From Drechmeria coniospora (Eukaryota; Ascomycota; Sordariomycetes; Hypocreales; Ophiocordycipitaceae), in assembly GCF_001625195.1 (NCBI RefSeq), contig NC_054389.1, forward strand, positions 12,148,520 through 12,212,519: a DNA stretch of 64,000 bases, read 5' to 3'. The position numbers and the translations under genes were made by a program. How positions within the stretch are numbered: position 1 is the stretch's first letter; every line of letters starts with the position of its first letter. Of this stretch, positions 10,681-23,942 are shown one piece after another. Below the pieces are notes generated by a model. The model saw only the letters and a program-made list of their open reading frames with translations, made no database searches and was not told the DNA's origin.

Positions 10681-10910
10681 CAGTAACTAGTAACTAGCGT
10701 ACATAGGGTTAACGATTCTTACCAATTTTAATAAGACAAGGATTCAAATCCAGCTTGTCTATACTCCAGAAAGTAACTCTCTTATTTCTAGTTGCTATAC
10801 TAGTTTAACTGAATGAAGTTGGTAATGCTGTTGTTGAATTATAAATTAATGGCCTATCTTCTGAAAAATTGGTAAGGTTTGCATAGGGGGGATGAAAACT
10901 ATTCAAATAG
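10681..10910. other. Intergenic stretch upstream of giant protein 1
   Basis: Unique AT-rich sequence between the satellite and the promoter region. It holds a B-box-like GATTCAAATCC near 10740 but no tRNA fold I can support. Regulatory elements other than the TATA box at 10913 cannot be read by eye. Confidence 0.5.
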
Positions 10911-10912
10911 GA

Positions 10913-10920
10913 TATAAATA
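10913..10920 (+). promoter_or_regulatory. TATA box of giant protein 1 gene
   Basis: TATAAATA lies 97 bp upstream of the ATG at 11017. This is a normal spacing for a fungal TATA promoter with a short leader. Confidence 0.6.
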
Positions 10921-11016
10921 CGTACAAATGTTGCACTATTTCCTACTATTTGCTCTGTTCTCTTACAACAGTATTATTCAATTTCAACTCAAAGTCACGC
11001 ACATTAATCAAATATC

Positions 11017-14000
11017 ATGAATCTAACAATTTTATATTTCTTCATTATCTTCTTTAAGTCAGTTCACTCAATTACCCAGTATAATACCTACTGCCAAAAT
11101 GGCGGGTTTGTATACATTGAAAGTCAGCCAATTGATTTGGTATGCTTTGGTACAACTTTACAAAGCAGTATTATTCGGTATTGAGTTTTCTATATACTCT
11201 GTGCTTCTTTATTTAATAACTAATAATGAATTTTAAGATTATACACCAGTTGTCCACCAGTTACTAGTATATCTACAAGTATGGGACCGAGTACAACATT
11301 TACAGGCCCATTCACCACACTTACCAGGCTTGAAATAGGATCGGCTTCCTCAACTATTACTATAACAACATCTGGAACGGATTTGACCGGAACAAAAAAT
11401 GTTATCCGACCTAGCATAACATTTACAGGTCCATTCACTACACTTACGAGCATTGCAGCAGGATCAGGTTCCTCAACTATAACGATGCCACCAGCTGGAA
11501 CAGATTTGACCGGGACCATAATCATTGTCCAACCTAGCACAACATTTACAGGTCCATTCATAACACTTACAAGCATTGGAAAAGGGTTAGTTACATCGAC
11601 TTTAACAATGCCTCCATCGGGAACAGAATTGACCGGGACCGTAGTAATTATTCGACCTAGTACAATGGGTCCAGGGCAATTCAAGACACTAACTAGCTTT
11701 GGAACAGGGTCAATGACTACAAGCACAACAATGTTACCGGCAGGAACAGACTTGATTGGGACTATAATTGTCATCCTACCTAGCACTTCATTTACAGGTC
11801 CATTCATGACGATAACGAGTTTTCACACAGGATCAGTTACCTCAACAAAAACAATTCTACCAACTGAAACGGAGTTAACAGGAACAATAATAATTTTCAT
11901 ACATAGCACAACTGTTACAGAACACTATACCACATTTACAAGTACCGGGACCGGATTGACAACATACATCGCTACACTTCCTCCTAGTGGAACGGATACT
12001 GTTGGTACTATTATTGTTGTAGTTCCCAGCAGTACGTTCACGGGACCGTTTACAACAGTTACAAGTACCGGGACCGGATTAACAACATCCATCGCTATAC
12101 TTCCTCCTAGTGAAACGGATACGGTTGGCACTATTGTTATTGTAGTTCCTAGCAGCAAGTTTACGGGACCATTTACGACGCTTACAAGTACCGGGACAGG
12201 AGTAACTTCATATATCGCTACACTACCTCCTAGTAGAACGGATACAGTAGGCACCATTATGGTCGTAGTTCCCAGCAGTAAATTCACGGGACCGTTTACA
12301 ACGGTTACAAGTACCGGGGTAGAATTAACAACATCCATCGCTACTCTACCTCCTAGTGGAACGGATACAGTTGGCACTATCGTTGTTGTAGTTCCCAGCA
12401 GTACATTCACGGGACCGTTTACAACAGTTACAAGTACCGGGACGGGATTAACAACATCCACCGCTACACGGCCTCCTAGTAGAACGGACACAGTTGGTAC
12501 TATTATTATCGTAGTTCCCAGCAGCAAGTTCACGGGACCATTTACGACCATTACAAGTACCGGGACCGGATTCACATCATCTAACACTACCCGACCTCCT
12601 AGTGGAACGGATACAGTTGGTACTATTGTCGTTGTAGTTCCCAGCAGCATGTTCACGGGCCTATATACGACGCTTACAAGTACCGGGACCGGATTTACAA
12701 CATATATTGCTACACTGCCTCCTACTGGAACGGATACAGTTGGCACTATTATTATTGTAGTTCCGAGCAGCAAGTTTACGGGACCGTTTACAACGATTAC
12801 AAGTACCGGGGCCGGATTGACAACATCCATCGCTACTCTACCTCCTAGTGGAACGGATACAGTTGGCACTGTCGTTGTTGTAGTTCCCAGCAGTGCATTT
12901 ACGGGACCGTTTACAACAGTTACAAGTACCGGGACCGGATTCACAACATCCACCGCTACACGGCCTCCTAGTGGAACGGATACAGTTGGTACTGTTATTG
13001 TTGTAGTTCCCAGCAGTACGTTCACGGGACCGTTTACGACTATTACAAGTACCGGGACCGGATTAACAACATCCATCGCTACCCTGCCTCCTAGTGGAAC
13101 TGATACACTTGGCACTATTGTTGTTGTAGTTCCCAGCAGTACGTTCACGGGACCGTATACGGCCCTTACAAGTACTGGAACCGGATTGACAACACTTATT
13201 GCTACACTGCCTCCTAGTGGAACGGATACAGTTGGCACTAATTTTGTTATAGTTCCCAGCAGCAAGTTTACGGGACCGTTTACAACGCTTACAAGTACCG
13301 GGACCGGATTGACAACATCCATTGCTACTTTACCTCCTAGTGGAACGGATACAGTTGGCACTATTATTGTTGTAGTTCCCAGCAGTACATTCACGGGACC
13401 GTTTACGACTATTACAAGTACCGGGACGGGATTGACAACATCTATCGCTACACTGCCTCCTAGTGGCACGGATATATTTGGCACCGTTGTTATTGTAGTT
13501 CCCAGCAGTACGTTTACGGGACCGTTTACAACGCTTACAAGTACCAGGACGGGATCGACAACATCTATCGCTACACTGCCTCCTAGTGGCACGGATACAC
13601 TTGGCACTATTATTGTTGTAGTTCCGAGCAGCAAGTTCACGGGACCGTTTACGACTATTACAAGTACCGGGACAGGATTAACAACATCCATCGCTACCCT
13701 GCCTCCTAGTGAAACGGATACAGTTGGCACTATTATTGTTGTAGTTCCCAGCAGTACGTTTACGGGGCCATATACGACCCTTACAAATACTGGGACCGGG
13801 TTGACAACATCCATCGCTACACGACCACCTAGTGGAACAAATACAGTTGGCACTATTGTTGTTATAGTTCCAAGCAGTATATTTACGGGACCATTTACAA
13901 CAGTTACAAGTACCGGGACGGGATTGATAACATCTATCGCTACACTGCCTCCTAGTGGCACGGATATTGTTGGCACTATTGTTATTGTAGTTCCGAGTAG

Positions 14001-17000
14001 CAAGTTTACGGGACCGTTTACAACGATTACAAGTACCGGGACCGGATTAACAACATCCACCGCTACGCGACCTCCTAGTGGAACAGATACAGTTGGCACT
14101 ATCGTTGTTGTAGTTCCCAGCAGTACATTCACGGGACCGTTTAGAACAGTTACAAGTACCGGGACCGGATTAACAACATCCACCGCTACACGGGCTCCAA
14201 GTGGAACTGATACAGCTGGTACTATCGTTGTTGTAGTTCCCAGCAGTACGTTCACGGGACCGTTTACGACTATTACAAGTACCGGGACCGGATTGACAAC
14301 ATCCATTGCTACTCTACTTCCTAGTGGAACGGATACAGTTGGCACTATTATTGTCATAGTTCCCAGCAGTACGTTCACGGGAACGTTTAAAACGCTTACA
14401 AGTACCGGGACCGGATTAACAACATCCACCGCTACGCGACCTCCTAGTGGAACAGATACAGTTGGCACTATCGTTGTTGTAGTTCCCAGCAGTACATTCA
14501 CGGGACCGTTTAGAACAGTTACAAGTACCGGGACCGGATTAACAACATCCACCGCTACACGGCCTCCAAGTGGAACGGATACAGTTGGTACTATCGTTGT
14601 TGTAGTTCCCAGCAGTACGTTTACGGGACCGTTTACGACCATTACAAGTACCGGGACAGGATTAACAACATCCATCGCTACCCTGCCTCCTAGTGGAACA
14701 GATACACTTGGCACTATTATTGTTGTAGTTCCCAGCAGTACGTTCACGGGACCGTATACGACCCTTACAAGTACTGGTACCGGATTGACAACATCCATCG
14801 TTACTCTTCCTCCTAGCAGAACGGATACAGTTGGCACCATTATTGTTATAGTTCCCAGCAGTACATTCACGGGACCGTTTACGACTATTACAAGAACCGG
14901 GACAGGATTAACAACATCCATCGCTACCCTGCCTCCTAGTGAAACGGATACAGTTGGCACTATTATTGTTGTAGTTCCCAGCAGTACGTTCACGGGACCG
15001 TATACGACCCTTACAAATACTGGGACCGGATTGACAACATCCATCGCTACTCTTCCTCCTAGTGGAACGGATACAGTTGGCACTATTGTTGTTGTAGTTC
15101 CCAGCAGTACGTTTACGGGACCGTTTACGACGCTTACAAGTACGGGGACTGGATTGACAATATCTATTGCCACTCTACTTCCTAGTGGAACGGATACAGT
15201 TGGCACTATTATTGTTGTAGTTCCCAGCAGTACATTCACGGGACCGTTTAGAACTGTTACAAGTACCGGGACGGGACTAACAACATCCACCACTACACGG
15301 CCTCCTAGTGGAACGGACATAGTTGGTACTGTTATTGTTGTAGTTCCCACCAGTACGTTCACGGGACCGTTTACAACAGTTACAAGTACCGGGACGGGAT
15401 TGACAACATCTATCGCTACACTGCCTCCTAGTGGCACGGATACAGTTGGCACCGTTGTTGTTGTAGTTCCTAGCAGCAAGTTCACGGGACCGTTTACAAC
15501 AGTAACAAGTACCGGGACGGTATTAATAACATCCATTGCTACACTGCCTCCTACTGGAACGTATACTGTTGGCACTATTATTGTTATAGTTCCCAGCAGT
15601 ATATTCACGGGACCGTTTACAACGCTTACAAGTACCGGGACGGGATTAACAACATCTATCACTACACTGCCTCCTAGTGGAACGGATACAGTTGGTACTA
15701 TCGTTGTCGTACTTCCCAGCAGTATATTCACGGGACCGTTTACAACGCTTATAAGTACCGGGACGGGATTAACAACATCTATCACTACAATGCCTCCTAG
15801 TGGAACGGATACAGTTGGTACTATCTTTGTTGTAGTTCCCAGCAGTATATTCACGGGACCGTTTACGACGCTTACAAGTACCGGGACCGGATTGACAACA
15901 TCCATTGCTACTCTACTTCCTAGTGGAACGGATTCACTTGGCACTGTTATTGTCATAGTTCCCAGCAGTACGTTTACGGGACCGTTTACGACGCTTACAA
16001 GTACCGGGACTGGACTGACAACAGTTATTGCTACACTACCTCCTAGTGGAACTGATACAGTTGGCACCGTTGTTGTTGTAGTTCCTAGCAGCAAGTTCAC
16101 GGGACCGTTTACAACAGTAACAAGTACCGGGAACGGATTGACAACATCCATCGCTACTCTTCCTCCTAGCGGAACGGATACAGTTGGCACTATTATTGTT
16201 CTAGTTCCCAGCAGTACATTCACGGGACCGTTTAGAACTGTTACAAGTACCGGGACGGGACTAACAACATCCACCACTACACGGCCTCCTAGTGGAACGG
16301 ACATAGTTGGTACTGTTATTGTTGTAGTTCCCACCAGTACGTTCACGGGACCGTTTACAACAGTTACAAGTACCGGGACGGGATTGACAACATCTATCGC
16401 TACACTGCCTCCTAGTGGCACGGATACACTTGGCACTATTGTTATTGTAGTTCCGAGCAGCAAGTTCACGGGACCGTTTACGACGCTTACAAATACCGGG
16501 ACTGGACTTACAACATCCATCGCTACACTACCTCCTAGTGGAACTGATACAGTTGGCACCGTTGTTGTTGTAGTTCCTAGCAGTAAGTTTACGGGATCGT
16601 TTACAACAGTAACAAGTACCGGGACGGGATTGATAACATCCATTGCTACACTGCCTCCTACTGGAACGTATACAGTTGGCACTATTATTGTTATAGTTCC
16701 CAGCAGTATATTCACGGGACCGTTTACAACGCTTACAAGTACCGGGAGGGGATTAACAACATCTATCACTACAATGCCTCCTAGTGGAACGGATACAGTT
16801 GGTACTTTCGTTGTTGTACTTCCCACCAGTATATTCACGGGACCGTTTACGACGCTTACAAGTACCGGGACCGGATTGACAACATCCATTGCTACTCTAC
16901 TTCCTAGTGGAACGGATACAGTTGGCACTATTATTGTCATAGTTCCCAGCAGTACGTTCACGGGACCGTTTAAAACCCTTACAAGTACCGGGACGGGATT

Positions 17001-20000
17001 GACAACATCTATCGCTACACTGCCTCCTAGTGGCACGGATATATTTGGCACTATTTTTGTTCTAGTTCCTAGCAGCAAGTTCACGGGACCGTTTACGACG
17101 CTTACAAGTACCGGGACCGGACTGACAACAGTTATTGCTACACTACCTCCTAGTGGAACTGATACAGTTGGCACTATCGTTGTTGTAGTTCCCAGCAGCA
17201 AGTTCACGGGACCGTTTACAACAGTTACAAGTACCGGGAACGGATTGACAACATCCATCGCTACACGGCCTCCTAGCGGAACGGATACAGTTGGTACTGT
17301 TATTGTTCTAATTCCCAGCAGTACATTCACGGGACCGTTTACAACGCTGACAAGTACCGGGACGGGATTGACAACATCTATCGCTACACTGCCTCCTAGT
17401 GGCACGGATACACTTGGCACTATTGTTATTGTAGTTCCGAGCAGCAAGTTCACGGGACCGTTTACGACGCTTACAAGTACCGGGACTGGACTTACAACAT
17501 CCATCGCTACACTACCTCCTAGTGGAACTGATACAGTTGGCACCGTTGTTGTTGTAGTTCCTAGCAGTAAGTTTACGGGACCGTTTACAACAGTTACAAG
17601 TACCGGGACGGGATTGATAACATCCATTGCTACACTGCCTCCTACTGGAACGTATACAGTTGGCACTATTATTGTTATAGTTCCCAGCAGTATATTCACG
17701 GGACCGTTTACAACGCTTACAAGTACCGGGAGGGCATTAACAACATCTATCACTACAATACCTCCTAGTGGAACGGATACAGTTGGTACTATCGTTGTTG
17801 TACTTCCCACCAGTATATTCACGGGACCGTTTACGACGCTTACAAGTACCGGGACCGGATTGACAACATCCATTGCTACTCTACTTCCTAGTGGAACGGA
17901 TACAGTTGGCACTATTATTGTCATAGTTCCCAGCAGTACGTTCACGGGACCGTTTAAAACCCTTACAAGTACCGGGACGGGATTGAGAACATCTATCGCT
18001 ACACTGCCTCCTAGTGGCACGGATACATTTGGCACTATTTTTGTTCTAGTTCCTAGCAGCAAGTTCACGGGACCGTTTACGACGCTTACAAGTACCGGGA
18101 CCGGACTGACAACAGTTATTGCTACACTACCTCCTAGTGGAACTGATACAGTTGGCACTATCGTTGTTGTACTTCCCAGCAGTACATTCACGGGACCGTT
18201 TACGACGCTTACAAGTACCGGGACCGGATGGACAACATCCATTGCTACTCTACTTCCTAGTGGAACGGATACAGTTGGCACTATTATTGTCATAGTTCCC
18301 AGCAGTACGTTCACGGGACCGTTTAAAACCCTTACAAGTACCGGGACGGGATTGACAACATCAATCGCTACACTGCCTCCTAGTGGCACGGATACACTTG
18401 GCACTATTGTTATTGTAGTTCCGAGCAGCAAGTTCACGGGACCGTTTACGACGCTTACAAGTACCGGGACTGGACTTACAACATCCATCGCTACACTACC
18501 TCCTAGTGGAACTAATACAGTTGGCACCGTTGTTGTTGTAGTTCCTAGCAGCAAGTTCACGGGGCCGTTTACGACGCTTACAAGTACCGGGACTGGACTG
18601 ACAACAGTTATTGCTACACTACCTCCTAGTGGAACTGATACAGTTGGCACCGTTGTTGTTGTAGTTCCTAGCAGCAAGTTCACGGGACCGTTTACAACAG
18701 TAACAAGTACCGGGACAGGATTTACAACATCAATCGCTACCCTGCCCCCTAGTGAAACGGATACACTTGGCACTATTATTGTTGTAGTTCCCAGCAGTAC
18801 GTTCACGGGACCGTATACGACCATTACAAGTACCGGGACCGGATTGACAACATCCATCGCTACTCTTCCTCCTATCGGAACGGATACAGTTGGCACCGTC
18901 GTTGTTGTAGTTCCTAGCAGTAAGTTCACGGGACCGTTTACAACGCTTACAAGTACCGGGAACGGATTGACAACATCCATCGCTACTCTTCCTCCTACTG
19001 GAACGTATACAGTTGGCACTATTATTGTTATAGTTCCCAGCAGTATATTCACGGGACCGTTTACAACGCTTACAAGTACCGGGACGGGATTAACAACATC
19101 TATTACTACAATGCCTCCTAGTGGAACGGATACAGTTGGTACTATCGTTGTTGTACTTCCCAGCAGTATATTCACGGGACCGTTTACGACGCTTACAAGT
19201 ACCGGGACCGGATGGACAACATCCATTGCTACTCTACTTCCTAGTGGAACGGATACAGTTGGCACTATTATTGTCATAGTTCCCAGCAGTACGTTCACGG
19301 GACCGTTTAAAGCCCTTACAAGTACCGGGACGGGATTGACAACATCTATCGCTACACTGCCTCCTAGTGGCACGGATACACTTGGCACTATTTTTGTTCT
19401 AGTTCCTAGCAGCAAGTTCACGGGACCGTTTACGACGCTTACAAGTACCGGGACCGGATTAACAACATTCATCGCTACACTGCCTCCTAGTGGAACGGAT
19501 ACACTTGGCACCATTGTTGTTGTAGTTCCGAGCAGCATTTTCACGGGACCATATACGACGCTTACAAGTACCGGAACCGGATTGACAACATCTATCGCTA
19601 CACTGTCTCCTAGTGGAACGGATACAGTTGGTACTATTATTGTTGTAGTTCCCAGCAGCATGTTCACGGGAACATATACGATACTTACAAGTACCGGGAC
19701 CGGATTAACAACATCCATTTCTACAATGCCTCCTACTGGAACGGATACAGTTGGTACCATTATTGTTTTAGTTCCGAGCAGAACATTCACAGGACCGTTT
19801 ACAACTATTACAAGTACCGGGACCGGATTGACAACATCTATCGCTACACTGCCTCCTAGTGGAACGGATACAGTGGGCACCATTATTGTTTTAGTTCCCA
19901 GCAGCATATTTACGGGACCGTTTACGACCCTTACAAGTACCGGGACTGGATTAACAACATCTATTGCTACACTAACTCCTAGTGGAACGGAGACAGTTGG

Positions 20001-23000
20001 TACTATTATTGTATTACTACCTAGCAATACCATTTGGGTTGTATCTGAATTTACATTTGGTCCAACTGCAGGTACCAGTACTATTCCACCTTCATCTGGT
20101 TGTACTGGCGCCTGTCCGACAAGGATAATCTTTACATCTGCGCCTTTAGGTGGTGTGATTACAGAATCTACCTTTGGACCGACTCCTGGAACAAGCACTA
20201 TACTGCCATTGTCTGATTGCAAAGGCTTTTGTCCTACTAGGGTTATTATTACTGTGACTGGCGGCTTTACTACCGAAACGACTTTTGGACCAACACCTGG
20301 TACTAGTACTATAATGCCATCATCCGGTTGTGCCGGAATATGTCCTACCAGAATTATCGTTACTGCTACTGGCGGCTTTATTACCGAGACAACTTTTGGC
20401 TTAACGGCCGGTACTAGCATTATTCCACCCTTATCCGGTTGTACTAGCGCCTGTCCGACAAGGGTCATTGTCACTGCTGCTCCTTCAGGTGGTGTAATTA
20501 TAGAATCTACCTTTGGACCAACTCCTGGAACAAGCACTATATTGCCATTATCTGATTGTACAGGTTTCTGTCCTACCAGGGCCATTGTAACTGCTACTGG
20601 TAGCTTTATTACTGAGACAATGTTTGGTCCAACGGCCGGTACCAGCACCATTCCACCTTCATTTGGTTGTACTGGCGCCTGTCCGACAAGGATAATCATT
20701 ACTGCTGCTCCTTCAGGTGGTGTGATTACAGAATCTACCTTTGGACCGACTCCTGGAACAAGCACTATGCTACCATTGTCTGATTGCAAAGGCGTTTGTC
20801 CTACTATGTTTATTATTACTGTGACTGGCGGCTTTACTACCGAAACGACTTTTGGACCAACACCTGGTACTAGTACTATAATGCCATCATCCGGTTGTGT
20901 CGGAATATGTCCTACCAGAATTGTCGTTACTGCTACTGGCGGCTTTATTACCGAGACAACGTTTGGCTTAACGGCCGGTACTAGCATTATTCCACCCTTA
21001 TCTGGTTGTATTAGCGCCTGTCCGACAAGGGTCATTATCACTGCTGCTCCTTCAGGTGGTGTAATTATAGAATCTACCTTTGGACCAACTCCTGGAACAA
21101 GCACTATATTGCCATTATCTGATTGTACAGGTTTCTGTCCTACCAGGGTCATTGTTACTGCTACTGGTAGCTTTACTACTGAGACAACGTTTGGTCCAAC
21201 GGCCGGTACCAGCACTATTCCACCTTCATTTGGTTGTACTGGCGCCTGTCCAACAAGGATAATCATTACTGCTGCTCCTTCAGGTGGTGTGATTACAGAA
21301 TCTACCTTTGGACCGACTCCTGGAACAAGCACTATGCTACCATTGTCTGATTGCAAAGGCTTTTGTCCTACTAGGGTTATTATTACTGTGACTGGCGGCT
21401 TTACTACCGAAACGACTTTTGGACCAACACCTGGTACTAGTACTATAATGCCATCATCCGGTTGTGCCGGAATATGTCCTACCAGAATCATCGTCACTGC
21501 TACCGACGGCTTTACTACCGAGACAACGTTTGAAACAATTCCTGGAACAAGCACAATTTTGTCATCATCCGGGTATATGAGTTCTTTCACAGGCCCTTAT
21601 ACCACAATATTTACGTCTGGTACCGGTACTGCTGCATCTACCGTTACGTCCAGCCCGACTGGTACATTTTTAACTGGTACTGTAGTTATATTTGAACCAT
21701 TATCGAGCTCCTTTACTGGCCCATATACTACAATATTTGCTTCTGGTACCGGTACTGCTGCATCGACCATTACATCTTTTCCGACTAGTACATTTTTAAC
21801 TGGCACTGTAATTGTATTTCGACCATCAAGTTCTTTTACAGGGCCTTATACTACAATATTTACGTCTGGTAGTGGCACTACTGCAACTACCGTTACGTCT
21901 ACCCCGACTGGTACATTTTTGACTGGTACTGTATTTGTATTTCAATCATCATCGAGCTCCTTTACAGGCCCTTACACTACAATATATATTTCTGGTACCG
22001 GTACTGCTGCCTCTACTGTTACGTCTGCCCCGACTGGTTCAATTTTAACTGGTACCATCTTTGTTATTATCCCCTCGGACAATATTGTAACATCTACTAT
22101 AACTGGGAGTATCCCTGGTACTACTACTATTACTCCACTAGGTGGTTGTTTACATCCTTGTACAACAACTGTCCGTGTAACTATTTTCCCGACATTCGAT
22201 TGCACTGGCATTTTGGGACTGTTGCTTTTTGGTACTCCATCCTACCCCCTTCAGCCATTATATGGCGTTAAGAACGATACAGGCACACTTCGAAGTATTA
22301 ATGCTAATTTACGGGCTGGTTTGGGCTTTTTACAAGCTTTTGCGTTTAATTTTCTTGATCAATACCTCTATGCTATTGATGTATCATTACAAAAACTGGT
22401 ACGAATAGGAAATAATGGTATTACACAGGTAACTACTGTAATTCCTCCTATTAATGGTGGTAATTTTGGAATAATTGCACCGGATGGACAGTACTATATA
22501 TTTTATTCGCCTGTTATCAATAATTTAGAAGGATCTATATATTGGTATCAAATGGATCTATCCGACTTTAATTCCCCTGGATTTGGAGCGCAAAGTGGTA
22601 GTGGCATGGCTCGACGTAATTTCTACGTTTCTGGTGCAGCATATATCCCAGGTGGTGGAAATGCCTTTTACGGACTTGGTTATAACCCTCTTTCATCTCA
22701 TGGCGACCCTGCCAGTTCTATTACACAAAGTCTTTTAGTTAAGTTTGATATAACAAGTCAAAATTGGATAATAGTTCGAAACCTAGGCAGTGTTGGCAAT
22801 AATTACTGGACAGCAAATTTTGGAACAGCAGATGGTTATTTATATGGTATAACAACGGCGGGTGATATTTGGAGGGTTAATATTTTCTCATCATCCCCAG
22901 CCGAATTCGTTTCGTCAACGGGAATTGTACCATATTGGGAAGGCGCTAATTGTTTTAATAATAATGATGTCTGTACGGATACTTATATAACAACAACTAT

Positions 23001-23877
23001 AACTGGAACAATTCCTGGAACTACTACTGTTTTTCCGACGTCGCCTTATACACACCCGTGTACTGCAACTGTTGTTGCTACTGTACTTCCAACAGTTGAT
23101 TGCACTGGCATTTTGGGACTATTGCTCTTTAATACTGCACCCTATACGACTCAGCCATTATATGGCGTTAAGAACGATACAGGTACACTTCGAAGTATTA
23201 ATGCTAATTTACGGGCTGGTTTGGGCTCTTTACAAGCTTTTGCGTTTAACTTTCTTGATCAATACCTCTATGCTATCGATATATCATCACAAAAACTAGT
23301 ACGAATAGGAAATAATGGTATTACACAGGTAACTACTGTAATTCCTCCTATTAATGGTGGTAATTTTGGAATAATTGCACCGAATGGACAGTACTATATA
23401 TTTTATTCGCCTGTTATCAATAATTTAGAAGGATCTATATATTGGTATCAAATGGATCTATCCGACTTTAATTCCCCTGGATTTGGAGCGCAAAGTGGTA
23501 GTGGTATGGCTCGACGTAATTTCTACGTTTCTGGTGCAGCATATATCCCAGGTGGTGGAAATGCCTTTTACGGACTTGGTTATAACCCTCTTTCATCTCA
23601 TGGCGACCCTGCCAGTTCTATTACACAAAGTCTTTTAGTTAAGTTTGATATAACAAGTCAAAATTGGATAATAGTTCGAAACCTAAGCAGTGTTGGCAAT
23701 AATTACTGGACAGCAAATTTTGGAACAGCAGATGGTTATTTATATGGTATAACAACGGCGGGTGATATTTGGAGGGTTAATATTTTCTCATCATCCCCAG
23801 CCGAATTCGTTTCGTCAACAGGAATTGTACCATATTGGCAAGGCGCTAATTGTTTTAATAATGGTACTATTACTTAG
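11017..23877 (+). CDS. Giant secreted repeat protein 1 (adhesin-like, 4266 aa, two exons)
   Basis: Exons are 11017-11177 and 11238-23877. The 60-bp phase-2 intron has a GTATTG donor, an AACTAAT branch-like motif and a TTAAG acceptor. The ATG at 11017 begins MNLTILYFFIIFFKSVHS, a signal peptide. A short module with two cysteines and VYIESQP...VCFG follows. Residues about 73-2985 are 71 tandem units of 41 aa (type GTGLTTSIATLPPSGTDT with VPSSTFTGPFTT). Residues about 2988-3500 are 37-40 aa units with a Cys pair (GCxxxCPTR). Four 39-44 aa SFTGPYTTI units follow. Two near-identical domains at about 3708-3967 and 4008-4266 (GVKNDTGTLRSINANLRAGLG, YLYAID, LVRIGNNG) resemble DUF6923-type beta-propeller-like domains of fungal surface proteins; I recall that family, not a search result. 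No C-terminal GPI signal is seen. A role in adhesion or as a cell-surface mucin is inferred. Confidence 0.9.
11296..20030 (+). repeat. 123-bp coding tandem repeat, 71 units
   Basis: Five or six divergent units from 11296 are followed by 66 canonical ones. The landmark AGTACCGGG is at 11941 in the first canonical unit and at 19936 in the last, which is exactly 65 x 123 bp. Larger blocks repeat too: GGATTGACAACATC(T/A)ATCGC with the same following variants occurs at 16381, 17365 and 18349, 984 bp (8 units) apart. Another block repeats 369 bp (3 units) apart at about 14049 and 14418. Confidence 0.95.
20040..21570 (+). repeat. Cys-pair coding repeats with 567-bp higher-order period
   Basis: Thirteen units of 37-40 aa carry the pattern TFGPTPGTSTI...C...CPTR, and one terminal unit has lost both cysteines. 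Blocks of five units recur: ACAGAATCTACCTTTGG starts at 20161, 20728 and 21295, a spacing of 567 bp (189 aa). Paired cysteines four residues apart in each unit suggest local disulfides. Confidence 0.9.
22081..23870 (+). repeat. 900-bp tandem duplication encoding the C-terminal domain twice
   Basis: Sequence from about 22255 to 22970 recurs 900 bp downstream (23155 to 23870) with very few differences. The segments ahead of it (22081-22200 and 22981-23100) are clearly more diverged. The similarity is thus uneven along the duplication. Confidence 0.92.
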
Positions 23878-23942
23878 GATTTCCTAACCCTACCAGTAAT
23901 ATTGTGACCGCTACTAGTAGTTGTTTAACTACTAGTATTTAT

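Noticed and set aside
10735..10755. tRNA-like B box (GATTCAAATCC)
   Set aside because: No A box at the right distance and no cloverleaf or acceptor stem could be formed around it.
11925..21590. 3221-codon open frame on the minus strand
   Set aside because: It mirrors the 123-bp repeat of giant gene 1 unit by unit and has no signal, no domain and no start context. It is a by-product of the array.
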